From Candidatus Faecivivens stercoripullorum (GTDB lineage Bacteria > Bacillota > Clostridia > Oscillospirales > Ruminococcaceae): a stretch of DNA of 20,685 nt. The notes under the pieces were generated by a model. It was not told where the DNA came from. It did not search any database and worked only from the letters and a program-made list of their open reading frames with translations. The position numbers were made by a program, and so were the translations under genes. Each line of letters begins with the position of its first letter. Positions within the stretch are counted from its first letter, which is position 1. Below, in pieces: positions 1 through 9,103 of the stretch. The stretch is from the NCBI GenBank assembly GCA_018715285.1, contig DVLW01000149.1, forward strand, positions 1-20,685, read 5' to 3'.

Positions 1-451
1 CCTCCCACCAGCCATACAGACCACTTGTCCCCTGATTTACATATAAACCGGGATAATCCAAATAATCCAGAACAACCTGCTCATCTTGACTATCCAGATC
101 ATAACACAGCAGCCCGATATGGTACTGACCGGTTTCATCCCGCCATTCATCATGATAAAATAATTTTTCGCCTTTGACAGCAAGATGACATCCGGTAAAA
201 TCATCCCGCAGCAGTTCTACCCTATCCTGTTTCCATACATATAATTCACACCGCATGTTTCGGAAATATACCGAGTCATCATCACCAGCAACGTAAGGAA
301 ACCATTCTGAACTGCCCTTTTCCAGCCTGTGAAAATCAGAACTGCCATTTGCATTTTGCACATTGAAAATCGTAAAACAAATAATTATTGCAAAAACCAG
401 AAGAGCCAATACACCAAAGACCAGTTTTTTACCATGTATAATTATTCGCAT
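1..451 (-). CDS. Unknown membrane-anchored extracytoplasmic protein, 3' end outside window
   Basis: I do not recognise this gene. Reading leftward from an ATG at 449-451 the frame stays open for 150 codons to the window edge, so the C-terminus is missing. An in-frame TAA lies two codons upstream, fixing the start. Residues about 8-30 form one hydrophobic segment after a short basic N-terminus (RIIIHGKK), which looks like a signal anchor. The Cys in this segment lacks a proper lipobox, so lipoprotein sorting is unlikely. The rest is polar, rich in Asp, Tyr and Trp, with alternating short strands such as DSVYFRN, CELYVWK, GEKLFYHDEW and GLLCYDL. Such a pattern is typical of surface beta-propeller-like proteins; that is inference. 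A good promoter lies at 546-574. The ribosome binding site is weak. Confidence 0.7.
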   Translation of the reverse strand, partial: MRIIIHGKKLVFGVLALLVFAIIICFTIFNVQNANGSSDFHRLEKGSSEWFPYVAGDDDSVYFRNMRCELYVWKQDRVELLRDDFTGCHLAVKGEKLFYHDEWRDETGQYHIGLLCYDLDSQDEQVVLDYLDYPGLYVNQGTSGLYGWWE

Positions 452-545
452 GATTTAATCACCCGTCCGCTACTCTGTTCCCATAACGGTTTCTATCATA
501 GAAAATCACTCACCGCGATAATGTAAAAAATAAACTACTTAATCT

Positions 546-574
546 ATTTTAACTATACATATTATAAATGTCAA
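546..574 (-). promoter_or_regulatory. Sigma-A-type promoter of the left-edge gene
   Basis: On the minus strand there is a perfect -35 TTGACA (569-574), a 17-base spacer and a -10 TAAAAT (546-551). Transcription would start near 539 and give an untranslated leader of roughly 90 bases before the ATG at 451. Confidence 0.7.
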
Positions 575-589
575 GCATTTTCACTGCAA

Positions 590-659
590 ATACAAAAGGG
601 CGGATATGTTCATCCATCTCTACCTCCATTTTGAGTAGAGACGGATTCCATATCCGCCC
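590..659 (-). terminator. Long rpoC terminator hairpin
   Basis: The arms 598-608 and 649-659 (GGGCGGATATG / CATATCCGCCC) pair perfectly over 11 bp. Inside them, after a small internal loop, a second 11-bp stem forms (one G-U pair in the minus-strand RNA), leaving a loop of about 10 bases. On the minus strand the hairpin is followed by TTTTGTATTT. It lies about 40 bases beyond the rpoC stop and should end rpoBC transcription. On the plus strand the tail is less T-rich. Confidence 0.75.
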
Positions 660-701
660 AAAGTATTTTAAGATAAACCGGTGCCTATAGAATTTCTATT
701 A

Positions 702-3700
702 TCAGTCAGCCGGAGCAGCGGGTGCAGCAGCGCTGGTATCAGCAGTTGCTTCTCCCTCGGGATGAGTCGGAACAACCTCAACTTCATTGTAGCATCTCAT
801 GCCGGTACCGGCAGGAATCAGCTTACCAATGATAACGTTTTCTTTCAGACCCATCAGGTGGTCAGTCTTGCCCTTGATTGCAGCATCCGTCAGGACCTTG
901 GTGGTTTCCTGGAAGGAAGCAGCCGACAGGAAGGACTCGGTAGCAAGAGCAGCCTTGGTAATACCCAGCAGGACAGGTTCATAGGTAATCAGCGAAACTG
1001 CCTGACCTTCATCAATCAGCTTCTGGAGACGCTGATTTTCACGGTAGACATCGCTGCGTTCCATGATAGAACCGGTGAGCAGCTCGGTAGAGCCGGGATC
1101 TTTAATCCGAACCTTCTTCATCATCTGACGGACGATAACCTCGATATGTTTATCGTTGGTATCAACGCCCTGCAGACGGTAGGTCTTCTGAACCTCACTA
1201 ATCAGGTAATCCTGAACAGCCTTTTCACCCTTGACTGCAAGGATATCATGCGGGTTGACCGCACCTTCGGTCAGCGGATCACCCAGAGCGATAACCTGAC
1301 CTTCAGATACCTTAATCTTGAAGCCATACGGGATATTATAGCGTTTTTCGCCTTCTTCGCCAGTTACGACAATAACCGTCTGGCGTTTTTCTTCGGTAAA
1401 GTGGATTGTACCGCCGATTTCCGAAATAATCGCGCTGTTCTTGGGTTTGCGGCTCTCGAACAGTTCGACGACACGGGGAAGACCCTGGGTAATATCCTCT
1501 GCGTTTGCGATACCACCGGTATGGAAGGTACGCATCGTCAGCTGAGTACCAGGTTCACCGATCGACTGAGCAGCGATTACGCCGACCGTTTCACCGACAG
1601 CAATTGCTTTGCCGTTTGCAAGGTTGGCGCCATAGCACTTGGCACAGATACCCTGCGGAGAATGACAGGTAAGGATAGAGCGAATCTTGACGGAGGTTGC
1701 ACCAGCGGCAATGATCTTCTTGGCATCGTCCTCATCCATGATCTTATCATTGGAAACCAGAACTTCTCCGGTAACCGGATCGACAAAGTCTTCGACCAGA
1801 TAACGGCCCTGCAGACGTTCCTGCAGCGTCTCGATCATTTCCTTGCCTTCACGGATATCGCTAATCAGCAGGCCGTCATTGGTTCCGCAGTCTTCCTGAC
1901 GGATAATAACGTCCTGAGAAACGTCAACCAGACGTCTGGTCAGGTAACCCGAGTCAGCGGTACGCAGCGCGGTATCGGCCAGGCCTTTACGAGCGCCTCG
2001 AGAGGAGATGAAGTATTCCAGAATGGTCAGACCTTCACGGTAGTTTGCCTTGATAGGCAGCTCGATGGTCGCACCAGCGGTGTTCGCAATCAGGCCGCGC
2101 ATACCAGCCAGCTGTCTGATCTGTGCTTTAGAACCACGCGCACCAGAGTCAGCCATCATAAAGATGGGGTTGAACTCATCCATCGCAGCGGTCTGTGCTT
2201 CAGCAACAGCATTGGTGGTATCATTCCAGATACGAATAACACGGTCTTTACGTTCCTGTTCGGAAAGCAGGCCGCTTTCGTACTGACGGTTGATCGACAG
2301 AGCAGCTTTTTCTGCATCAGAAACCAGCTGTTTCTTTTCAGGCGGGATCGTAGCGTCGCTGACAGCAACAGTGATTGCGCCCTTGGTCGAATATTTATAG
2401 CCCTGTGCTTTAATCCGGTCGAGTACCTCACAGGTACGAGCGGTACCATGGACACGGATGCAGCGGTCGATGATCTTGCCCAGCTCTTTCTTGCCGACCT
2501 TGAACTCAACCTCGAGCTTGAATTTGTTTTCAGGAATCGAACGGTCAACAAAGCCCAGATCCTGCGGAATCGGATCGTTGAAGATCAGACGGCCACAGGT
2601 TGTTTCAATCAGCTGGCTTTCGTCGCCCTTGACCATCCGAACACGGATTTTAGCCTGAAGGGTGATAACGCCATCCTGATATGCCATCAGTACTTCGTTA
2701 ACATCGCGGAATACCTTGCCTTCGCCCTTATCACCCGGTTTAACCATCGTCAGATAATAAGAACCGAGGATCATATCCTGGGTAGGAACGGTAATCGGCT
2801 TACCGTCAGCGGGTTTGAGCAGGTTGTTTGCTGCCAGCATCAGGAAACGGGCCTCAGCCTGTGCCTCCGCAGACAGCGGAACGTGAATAGCCATCTGGTC
2901 GCCGTCGAAGTCAGCGTTATATGCGGTACAGACCAGAGGATGCAGCTTGAGTGCGCGTCCTTCGACCAGAACCGGTTCAAACGCCTGAATACCCAGACGG
3001 TGCAGGGTAGGTGCACGGTTGAGCATGACGGGATGGTCTTTGATGACAACTTCCAGTGCATCCCAGACCTCAGGTTTTGCACGGTCGACTGCCTTACGGG
3101 CAGACTTGATATTAGCAGCAGCGCCGGTTTCAACCAGACGCTTCATGACAAACGGCTTGAACAGCTCAAGTGCCATTTCTTTCGGAACGCCGCACTGGTC
3201 CATCTTCAGGTCAGGACCGACGACGATAACGCTTCGTCCAGAGTAGTCAACACGTTTACCCAGCAGGTTCTGACGGAAACGGCCCTGTTTACCTTTGAGC
3301 ATATCCGACAGAGACTTGAGCGAGCGGTTGTTCGGACCGGTGACCGGACGGCCGCGGCGGCCGTTATCAATCAGCGCGTCGACTGCTTCCTGCAGCATAC
3401 GTTTTTCGTTGCGGACGATGATGTCAGGAGCCTGCAGTTCGAGCAGACGTTTCAGACGGTTGTTACGGTTGATAACTCTTCTGTACAGATCATTCAGGTC
3501 AGAAGAAGCAAACCGGCCGCCGTCCAGCTGAACCATCGGGCGGATATCCGGAGGGATGACCGGGACAACGTCCAGAACCATCCATTCCGGTTTCTGATCG
3601 GAGAGACGGAACGCCTCAACGCACTCCAGACGCTTGAGGATACGGACCTTTTTCTGGCCGGAAGCGTCTTTCAGCTGAGCTTTCAGCTCAACCGAGAGGG

Positions 3701-4253
3701 TTTCCAGATCGAGGTCGTGCAGCAGCTTTTTGATAGCTTCTGCGCCCATGCCTGCCTGGAAATCATCCTCATAGATTTCGCGCTGGTAAGCGTATTCCTT
3801 CTCATCCAGCAGCTGGCCCTTCTGCAAGGGCGTGCTGCCGGGATCGGTAACGATATATTTAGCAAAGTAGAGTACCTCTTCCAGTCTTCTGGGGGAGATG
3901 TCCAAAATCAGGCCCATACGGGAAGGAATTCCCTTGAAATACCAGATATGGGAGACGGGAGCAGCCAGTGTGATATGGCCCATCCGCTCACGGCGAACCT
4001 TTGCACGGGTAACTTCTACGCCGCACTTGTCGCAGATTTTGCCTTTATAACGAAGGCGTTTATATTTACCGCAATGGCATTCCCAGTCTTTGGTCGGCCC
4101 AAAGATTCTTTCACAGAACAGGCCGTCACGTTCGGGTTTCAGTGTGCGGTAGTTAATGGTTTCCGGCTTGGTAACCTCACCGTAAGACCATTCGAGAATC
4201 TTTTCGGGGGAAGCCAGTCCGATTTTGATTGCTTCAAAAGTATTAAACTCCAC
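702..4253 (-). CDS. rpoC: DNA-directed RNA polymerase subunit beta'
   Basis: Catalytic largest subunit of RNA polymerase, 1183 residues, a typical Firmicutes length. Visible marks in order: the N-terminal zinc site (C59, C61, C74, C77), the Mg-binding loop NADFDGDQM at 446-454 with catalytic Asp 448/450/452, the bridge-helix/trigger-loop region (GARKGLADTALRTADSGYLT, about 752-771), and the second zinc site (C789, C863, C870, C873). The C-terminus ends in an Ala/Pro-rich tail. The start codon is GTG at 4253, preceded by GGGAG with a 6-base spacer. It begins 18 bases after the rpoB stop, so both are co-transcribed. Not one TTA, CTA or TCA codon occurs, so the opposite strand is open for the whole gene: strong codon bias of a highly expressed gene. 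Confidence 0.98.
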   Translation of the reverse strand: MEFNTFEAIKIGLASPEKILEWSYGEVTKPETINYRTLKPERDGLFCERIFGPTKDWECHCGKYKRLRYKGKICDKCGVEVTRAKVRRERMGHITLAAPVSHIWYFKGIPSRMGLILDISPRRLEEVLYFAKYIVTDPGSTPLQKGQLLDEKEYAYQREIYEDDFQAGMGAEAIKKLLHDLDLETLSVELKAQLKDASGQKKVRILKRLECVEAFRLSDQKPEWMVLDVVPVIPPDIRPMVQLDGGRFASSDLNDLYRRVINRNNRLKRLLELQAPDIIVRNEKRMLQEAVDALIDNGRRGRPVTGPNNRSLKSLSDMLKGKQGRFRQNLLGKRVDYSGRSVIVVGPDLKMDQCGVPKEMALELFKPFVMKRLVETGAAANIKSARKAVDRAKPEVWDALEVVIKDHPVMLNRAPTLHRLGIQAFEPVLVEGRALKLHPLVCTAYNADFDGDQMAIHVPLSAEAQAEARFLMLAANNLLKPADGKPITVPTQDMILGSYYLTMVKPGDKGEGKVFRDVNEVLMAYQDGVITLQAKIRVRMVKGDESQLIETTCGRLIFNDPIPQDLGFVDRSIPENKFKLEVEFKVGKKELGKIIDRCIRVHGTARTCEVLDRIKAQGYKYSTKGAITVAVSDATIPPEKKQLVSDAEKAALSINRQYESGLLSEQERKDRVIRIWNDTTNAVAEAQTAAMDEFNPIFMMADSGARGSKAQIRQLAGMRGLIANTAGATIELPIKANYREGLTILEYFISSRGARKGLADTALRTADSGYLTRRLVDVSQDVIIRQEDCGTNDGLLISDIREGKEMIETLQERLQGRYLVEDFVDPVTGEVLVSNDKIMDEDDAKKIIAAGATSVKIRSILTCHSPQGICAKCYGANLANGKAIAVGETVGVIAAQSIGEPGTQLTMRTFHTGGIANAEDITQGLPRVVELFESRKPKNSAIISEIGGTIHFTEEKRQTVIVVTGEEGEKRYNIPYGFKIKVSEGQVIALGDPLTEGAVNPHDILAVKGEKAVQDYLISEVQKTYRLQGVDTNDKHIEVIVRQMMKKVRIKDPGSTELLTGSIMERSDVYRENQRLQKLIDEGQAVSLITYEPVLLGITKAALATESFLSAASFQETTKVLTDAAIKGKTDHLMGLKENVIIGKLIPAGTGMRCYNEVEVVPTHPEGEATADTSAAAPAAPAD

Positions 4254-4271
4254 TCGTAACTCCCTCTTCCA

Positions 4272-7200
4272 TTAAAAATCCAGATCGTCGTTATCGCCGT
4301 AAGAGTCCGCAAACTCGGAACCAAATTCCGGCTCAATATCATCCAGCATATCCTCGGCAGCGCCGGTAGAGAAGCCTTCCATTTCGCCGTCCTCCTGAAC
4401 CGAGAAAGCATCAGGGTCACTGTAGCGGTCGTCTTCCTCAGCCGAACGGAAGGAGACGTCCTCTTCATCCTCAAAGCTCTGCTTGAGGTCGATTTCTTCG
4501 CCGGCTTTATCCAGCACCTTGATATCCAGACCCAGCGACTGCAATTCCTTGACCAGAACCTTGAAGGATTCCGGTACGCCGGACTGCGGGATATTGTGTC
4601 CTTTGACGATCGCTTCATAGGTCTTGACACGGCCGACAACGTCGTCCGACTTGACCGTCAGAATTTCCTGCAGGGTATAAGCAGCGCCGTAAGCCTCCAG
4701 TGCCCAGACCTCCATCTCACCGAAACGCTGACCGCCGAACTGAGCTTTACCACCCAGAGGCTGCTGAGTAACCAGCGAGTAAGGACCGGTAGAACGGGCA
4801 TGAATCTTATCGTCGACCAGATGGTGCAGCTTGAGGTAGTACATGATACCGACGGTAACGCGGTTATCGAATTTCTCACCGGTTCTTCCATCGTAAAGTA
4901 CCATCTTACCGTCTTCCGGAATGCCAGCTTCACGCTGCATTGCACGGATATCTTCCTCGTGTGCGCCGTCGAATACAGGGGTCATAACCTTCCAGCCAAG
5001 TGCTCTTGCAGCATAGCCCAGGTTGACCTCCAGAACCTGCCCGATGTTCATTCGAGAAGGAACGCCCAGCGGGTTCAGAACGATATCCAGAGGAGTACCA
5101 TCTTCCAGGAAGGGCATATCCTCCTGCGGCAGGATGCGGGAAACGACACCCTTGTTACCATGGCGGCCTGCCATCTTGTCGCCGACCGAGAGTTTTCTTC
5201 TCTGGGCAACGTAGCAGCGAACCACCATATTGACGCCGGCAGTCAGCTCATCACTGTTTTCACGGGTGAAGACCTTGACGTCAACGATTGTACCATAAGC
5301 ACCATGCGGCAGACGCAGCGAGGTATCTCTGACCTCTCTTGCCTTTTCGCCGAAGATAGCGCGGAGCAGTCTTTCTTCCGCAGTCAGTTCGGTTTCGCCC
5401 TTAGGTGTAACCTTACCGACCAGCAGATCGCCCGAACGGACCTCAGCACCGATGCGGATGATACCGCGCTCGTCCAGATCCTTGAGCGAATCTTCCGAAA
5501 CGTTGGGGATATCACGGGTAATTTCCTCAGCGCCGAGCTTGGTATCACGGGCTTCGGTCTCGTATTCCTCAATGTGAATCGAAGTATAAACGTCGTCACG
5601 GACCAGTCTTTCATTAATCAGGACCGCGTCCTCGTAGTTGTAACCTTCCCAGGTCATGAAGCCGATCAGTGCGTTCTTGCCCAGCGAGATTTCGCCGTTG
5701 CAGGTAGCAGGACCGTCAGCAATAACCTGTCCCTTCTTAACCCGTTCGCCTTTGAAGACGATCGGACGCTGGTTGACACAGGTCGACTGGTTGGAGCGTT
5801 TAAACTTGAGGATTTCGTATTTATGCAGTCCGCCGTTGTCATCGCGAATCTGAACTTCAGTCGCATCAACACGTTCGACCACGCCGTCTTCTTTTGCAAC
5901 AACGCAGACGCCCGAGTCAACAGCAGCCTTGTATTCCATACCAGTTGCAACGATCGGCTGCTCAGTCTTCAGCAGCGGCACGCCCTGACGCTGCATGTTC
6001 GCGCCCATCAGTGCACGGTTCGCGTCATCGTTTTCCAGGAAGGGAATCATTGCAGTTGCGACCGAAACGACCATCTTAGGAGATACGTCCATATAGTCGG
6101 CACGATCAGCGTCGATTTCCATGATCTCTTCGCGGTAACGTGCGGTAATACGCTCGTTGGCAAAGTGTCCGTCCTCAGTCAGAGGAGTGTTTGCCTGAGC
6201 GACAACGACCTCATCCTCGACGTCAGCGGTCATATATTCAACTTCATTGGTTACAATACCGGTAGCCTTATCGATCTTACGGTAAGGAGCTTCGATAAAA
6301 CCATAGTCATTGATCCGTGCGAAGGTTGCAAGATAAGAGATCAGACCGATGTTCGGACCTTCAGGGGTCTCAATCGGGCACATGCGTCCGTAATGGGTAT
6401 AGTGAACGTCACGAACCTCAAACGATGCACGGTCACGGGACAGACCGCCGGGGCCCAGTGCAGACAGACGTCTCTTATGAGTCAGCTCAGCCAGAGGGTT
6501 ATTCTGGTCCATGAACTGAGACAGCGGAGAAGAACCGAAGAATTCCTTGACAGCAGCGCTAACCGGACGGATGTTGACCAGGCTCTGAGGAGAAATACCC
6601 TCAGCATCCTGCTGCATCATTGTCATCTTTTCACGGACGACTCTTTCCATACGGGTCAGGCCGATTCTGAACTGGTTCTGCAGCAGCTCGCCGACCGGAC
6701 GGATACGACGATTGCCCAGATGGTCGATATCATCGACAGTGCCCATGCCATGAGCCAGGCAGTTCATATAGTTGATGGTTGCAAGGATATCGTCCTTGAT
6801 GATATGCTTCGGAATCAGGCGGTTGACATTGGCCTTAATCAGCTTTTTCAGCTCATCAGCGTCGTCGCCTGCCTGATCCATCAGTTCGCGCAGGATTTTG
6901 TAACGGACCTTTTCATTGATGCCGCAGTCCTTCTTATCCAGATCAGGCACAAAGTCGCTGATTTCAACCATGCCGTTGGAGATAACTTTGATTTCGTTTT
7001 CTTCATCGACACGAATGTAAACAGTATCAACGCCCTTGCGTTCCAGTTCCATCGCCCGTGCACGGGTCAGCTTTTCACCCTCATCAGCCAGAATCTCACC
7101 AGTGGTCAGATCGATGACCGGCTGAGAGAGTACACGACCCATGATTCTGGGAGTAAGAGCCAGCTTCTTATTGTACTTGTAGCGTCCGACCTTGGACAGA

Positions 7201-8096
7201 TCATAACGGTGATCGTCAAACAGCAGCGGAACCAGGTGCTTGACAGCAGCTTCCAGAGAAGGCTGTTCACCCGGACGAAGTTTGCGGTAAACTTCCAGAA
7301 GAGCCTCATCACCCGGGCAGAGGTCGCCGGGATGCTCTCTGGACTCAGTCAGATCCTTGGTATTCAGAGTGGTAACAATCGTTTCCTGATCGCCGAACAG
7401 TTCGAGAACCTCAGAGGTGGTTCCCTTCATATCAGTCAGGGCGCAGCGGAAATCTTCCTGCACCTGTTCATAGGTAACGTCGTCGCGGACGCGCAGCAGC
7501 GCACGGATAAAGACAGTGATCGGGAGTTTGCGGTTTTTGTCGATACGAACGTAGAAAACATCCTGGGAGTCGGTTTCATATTCCAGCCAGGCGCCACGGT
7601 TGGGGATGACGGTAGAACGGAACAGCTTTTTACCGGTCTTGTCAAACGCATCATCATAGTATACGCCGGGAGAACGAACCAGCTGGGAAACAATAACACG
7701 TTCCGCACCATTGATGATAAAGGTACCGCTTTCGGTCATCAGCGGGAAATCACCCATATAGATTTCCTGTTCCTTGACCTCACCGGTCTCTTTATTCAGC
7801 AGTCTGGCCCTGACCCGCATCGGGGCCGCATAGGTTACGTCACGCTCTTTGCATTCGGTGACGGTATATTTGGGAGTTTCATCGAGGCGGTAGTCGACAA
7901 AATCCAGCACGAGATTTCCGGTATAGTCGGTGATGGCCGCGATGTCACGGAACACCTCTTTTAAGCCTTCTTCCAGAAACCATTTATAGGATTTAATCTG
8001 TACCTCGATCAGATTGGGCATATCCAGCACTTCATTGATGTGCGCAAAACTCTTGCGTTCCGTCTTTCCGAGCTGTACAGGCTTGACATTCACCAT
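4272..8096 (-). CDS. rpoB: DNA-directed RNA polymerase subunit beta
   Basis: Second largest RNA polymerase subunit. Recognised from the rifampicin-pocket region (SQFMDQNNPLAELTHKRRL followed by SALGPGGLSRDRA), the adjacent YGRMCPIETPEGPNIGLI segment, and the C-terminal GGKAQFGGQRFGEMEVWALEA motif. The residues equivalent to E. coli D516, H526 and S531 are wild type; the position of Q510 is Pro. After the core there is an acidic tail of about 70 residues rich in Asp and Glu. The frame extends to a GTG at 8180, but I prefer the ATG at 8096 (MVNVKPVQLGK, 1274 residues): homologues start about there, GGAGTGATC precedes it, and the nearer promoter would leave almost no leader for the GTG. The ATG at 8117 is the alternative. 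Confidence 0.97.
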   Translation of the reverse strand: MVNVKPVQLGKTERKSFAHINEVLDMPNLIEVQIKSYKWFLEEGLKEVFRDIAAITDYTGNLVLDFVDYRLDETPKYTVTECKERDVTYAAPMRVRARLLNKETGEVKEQEIYMGDFPLMTESGTFIINGAERVIVSQLVRSPGVYYDDAFDKTGKKLFRSTVIPNRGAWLEYETDSQDVFYVRIDKNRKLPITVFIRALLRVRDDVTYEQVQEDFRCALTDMKGTTSEVLELFGDQETIVTTLNTKDLTESREHPGDLCPGDEALLEVYRKLRPGEQPSLEAAVKHLVPLLFDDHRYDLSKVGRYKYNKKLALTPRIMGRVLSQPVIDLTTGEILADEGEKLTRARAMELERKGVDTVYIRVDEENEIKVISNGMVEISDFVPDLDKKDCGINEKVRYKILRELMDQAGDDADELKKLIKANVNRLIPKHIIKDDILATINYMNCLAHGMGTVDDIDHLGNRRIRPVGELLQNQFRIGLTRMERVVREKMTMMQQDAEGISPQSLVNIRPVSAAVKEFFGSSPLSQFMDQNNPLAELTHKRRLSALGPGGLSRDRASFEVRDVHYTHYGRMCPIETPEGPNIGLISYLATFARINDYGFIEAPYRKIDKATGIVTNEVEYMTADVEDEVVVAQANTPLTEDGHFANERITARYREEIMEIDADRADYMDVSPKMVVSVATAMIPFLENDDANRALMGANMQRQGVPLLKTEQPIVATGMEYKAAVDSGVCVVAKEDGVVERVDATEVQIRDDNGGLHKYEILKFKRSNQSTCVNQRPIVFKGERVKKGQVIADGPATCNGEISLGKNALIGFMTWEGYNYEDAVLINERLVRDDVYTSIHIEEYETEARDTKLGAEEITRDIPNVSEDSLKDLDERGIIRIGAEVRSGDLLVGKVTPKGETELTAEERLLRAIFGEKAREVRDTSLRLPHGAYGTIVDVKVFTRENSDELTAGVNMVVRCYVAQRRKLSVGDKMAGRHGNKGVVSRILPQEDMPFLEDGTPLDIVLNPLGVPSRMNIGQVLEVNLGYAARALGWKVMTPVFDGAHEEDIRAMQREAGIPEDGKMVLYDGRTGEKFDNRVTVGIMYYLKLHHLVDDKIHARSTGPYSLVTQQPLGGKAQFGGQRFGEMEVWALEAYGAAYTLQEILTVKSDDVVGRVKTYEAIVKGHNIPQSGVPESFKVLVKELQSLGLDIKVLDKAGEEIDLKQSFEDEEDVSFRSAEEDDRYSDPDAFSVQEDGEMEGFSTGAAEDMLDDIEPEFGSEFADSYGDNDDLDF

Positions 8097-8194
8097 AGGC
8101 TTGATCACTCCATTCATCTGACTTGAGCGCGCAATGCCCCTACCCCGATCTTTCCCACAAAAATCGAAGAGAGGACGCACGCATATAAAAGACC

Positions 8195-8246
8195 TTGTGC
8201 AAACTATACAAATTTCCTTTCAAAAGTCAAGTGTATATTTGCACAA
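8195..8246. repeat. Inverted repeat around the rpoB proximal promoter
   Basis: TTGTGCAAACTATAC (8195-8209) is mirrored by GTATATTTGCACAA (8233-8246). The reverse complement of the second differs from the first by one extra base. The arms flank the -35 and cover the -10 of the proximal rpoB promoter, a position suited to an operator or to a leader hairpin. Confidence 0.5.
8203..8230 (-). promoter_or_regulatory. Proximal rpoBC promoter candidate
   Basis: Minus strand: -35 TTGACT (8225-8230), 16-base spacer, -10 TATAGT (8203-8208). The predicted start near 8197 gives a leader of about 100 bases to the ATG at 8096. Confidence 0.6.
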
Positions 8247-8324
8247 AATAACATGAAAAAATGTGGCCAATTTACCACTTTTAAGGGTATAGAGACACAC
8301 ATATCCATTCTGATACATTTTATA

Positions 8325-8353
8325 AGTGTACAACACTTGCAAAATTTTGTCAA
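8325..8353 (-). promoter_or_regulatory. Distal rpoBC promoter candidate
   Basis: Minus strand: perfect -35 TTGACA (8348-8353), 17-base spacer, -10 TACACT (8325-8330), followed by an AT-rich stretch. It lies about 120 bases upstream of the proximal promoter. Tandem promoters would fit a highly expressed polymerase operon. Confidence 0.5.
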
Positions 8354-8464
8354 GCCTTTTTTGAAAAAAATTTACAGCAAATAAATTCTTCTTATTTATC
8401 CCGATATTGATGAATACACTGAAACTAAGTCAACCGCAATAATTTCATACCGGGAGGAAGCGTC

Positions 8465-9046
8465 ATGTCCACATTGGAACTGCTTATCATTGCCGTCGGC
8501 CTTTCGATGGATGCCTTTGCTGTCGCCGTCTGCAAAGGGTTATCCATGACCGGAAAAAACTGCACCCCAAAACATTCCATCAGCCTTTGCCAATCCGCGA
8601 TTATCGGCGGATGGTTCGGTTTATTTCAGGGGCTTATGCCTGTGATAGGATTTCTGATCGGTGTACGGTTTGAACGGCAGATTGCCGCCTTTGACCACTG
8701 GATTGCTTTTTTACTGCTGGGACTGATCGGCGCTGAAATGCTGAAAGGCGGTCTTTCCTGCGAAACCGAAAAAACCGACAGTTCCCTTTCGGTCAAAAGT
8801 ATGTTTCCGCTTGCCGTCGCCACCAGTATTGATGCCCTTGCGGTCGGCGTTACCCTTGCTTTTTTGCAGGTCAACATTCTGCCGGCAGTAACTATAATCG
8901 GAACGGTAACTTTTATCCTGTCGATGATTGGAGCAAAAGCCGGCAGCCTGTTCGGCGTCCGGTACAAGTCCCGTGCGGAAATCGCAGGCGGCATTATATT
9001 GATTTTGATGGGCACAAAAATTCTGATCGAACACCTTTTTCTGTAA
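8465..9046 (+). CDS. mntP: MntP-like manganese efflux pump
   Basis: Six-segment membrane protein of 193 residues, the usual MntP (DUF204) length. Each half carries the family's conserved acidic motif: GLSMDAFAVAVCKG near the N-terminus and TSIDALAVGV in the second half, the mark of an internal duplication. LGLIGAEMLKGG follows the third segment. The family exports Mn(II) and protects against manganese excess; that function is assigned by family only. The start ATG has a strong GGGAGGAA site seven bases upstream. It is the only plus-strand gene here and diverges from rpoB. I see no yybP-ykoY-type manganese riboswitch and no convincing promoter in the roughly 110 bases between it and the distal rpoB promoter. 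Confidence 0.88.
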   Translation: MSTLELLIIAVGLSMDAFAVAVCKGLSMTGKNCTPKHSISLCQSAIIGGWFGLFQGLMPVIGFLIGVRFERQIAAFDHWIAFLLLGLIGAEMLKGGLSCETEKTDSSLSVKSMFPLAVATSIDALAVGVTLAFLQVNILPAVTIIGTVTFILSMIGAKAGSLFGVRYKSRAEIAGGIILILMGTKILIEHLFL

Positions 9047-9055
9047 TGTACATAA

Positions 9056-9095
9056 AAACGGGCTGAGGTACTTTGTCACATACCTCAGCCCGTTT
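9056..9095. terminator. Bidirectional terminator between mntP and sdpI-like gene
   Basis: A perfect 15-bp stem (9056-9070 with 9081-9095, AAACGGGCTGAGGTA) encloses a 10-base loop. T-rich sequence follows on both strands. It serves the two convergent genes ending at 9046 and 9104. Confidence 0.88.
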
Positions 9096-9103
9096 ATTAC
9101 TAT

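Noticed and set aside
681..4259. Very long plus-strand open frame (1192 codons) opposite rpoC
   Set aside because: It is codon-aligned with rpoC and exists because rpoC avoids TTA, CTA and TCA codons. The translation has no family features.
4596..7964. Plus-strand open frame of 1122 codons opposite rpoB
   Set aside because: Same cause: a mirror of rpoB codon bias in the aligned antisense frame, with no plausible start site or domain.
8097..8180. 28-residue N-terminal extension of RpoB from GTG at 8180
   Set aside because: No ribosome binding site, not typical of RpoB homologues, and it would leave only a few bases between the proximal promoter start and the codon.
8354..8464. Manganese riboswitch or plus-strand promoter for mntP
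   Set aside because: I found neither the conserved yybP-ykoY loops nor a pair of promoter boxes with good spacing; only weak matches such as TTTACA at 8371.
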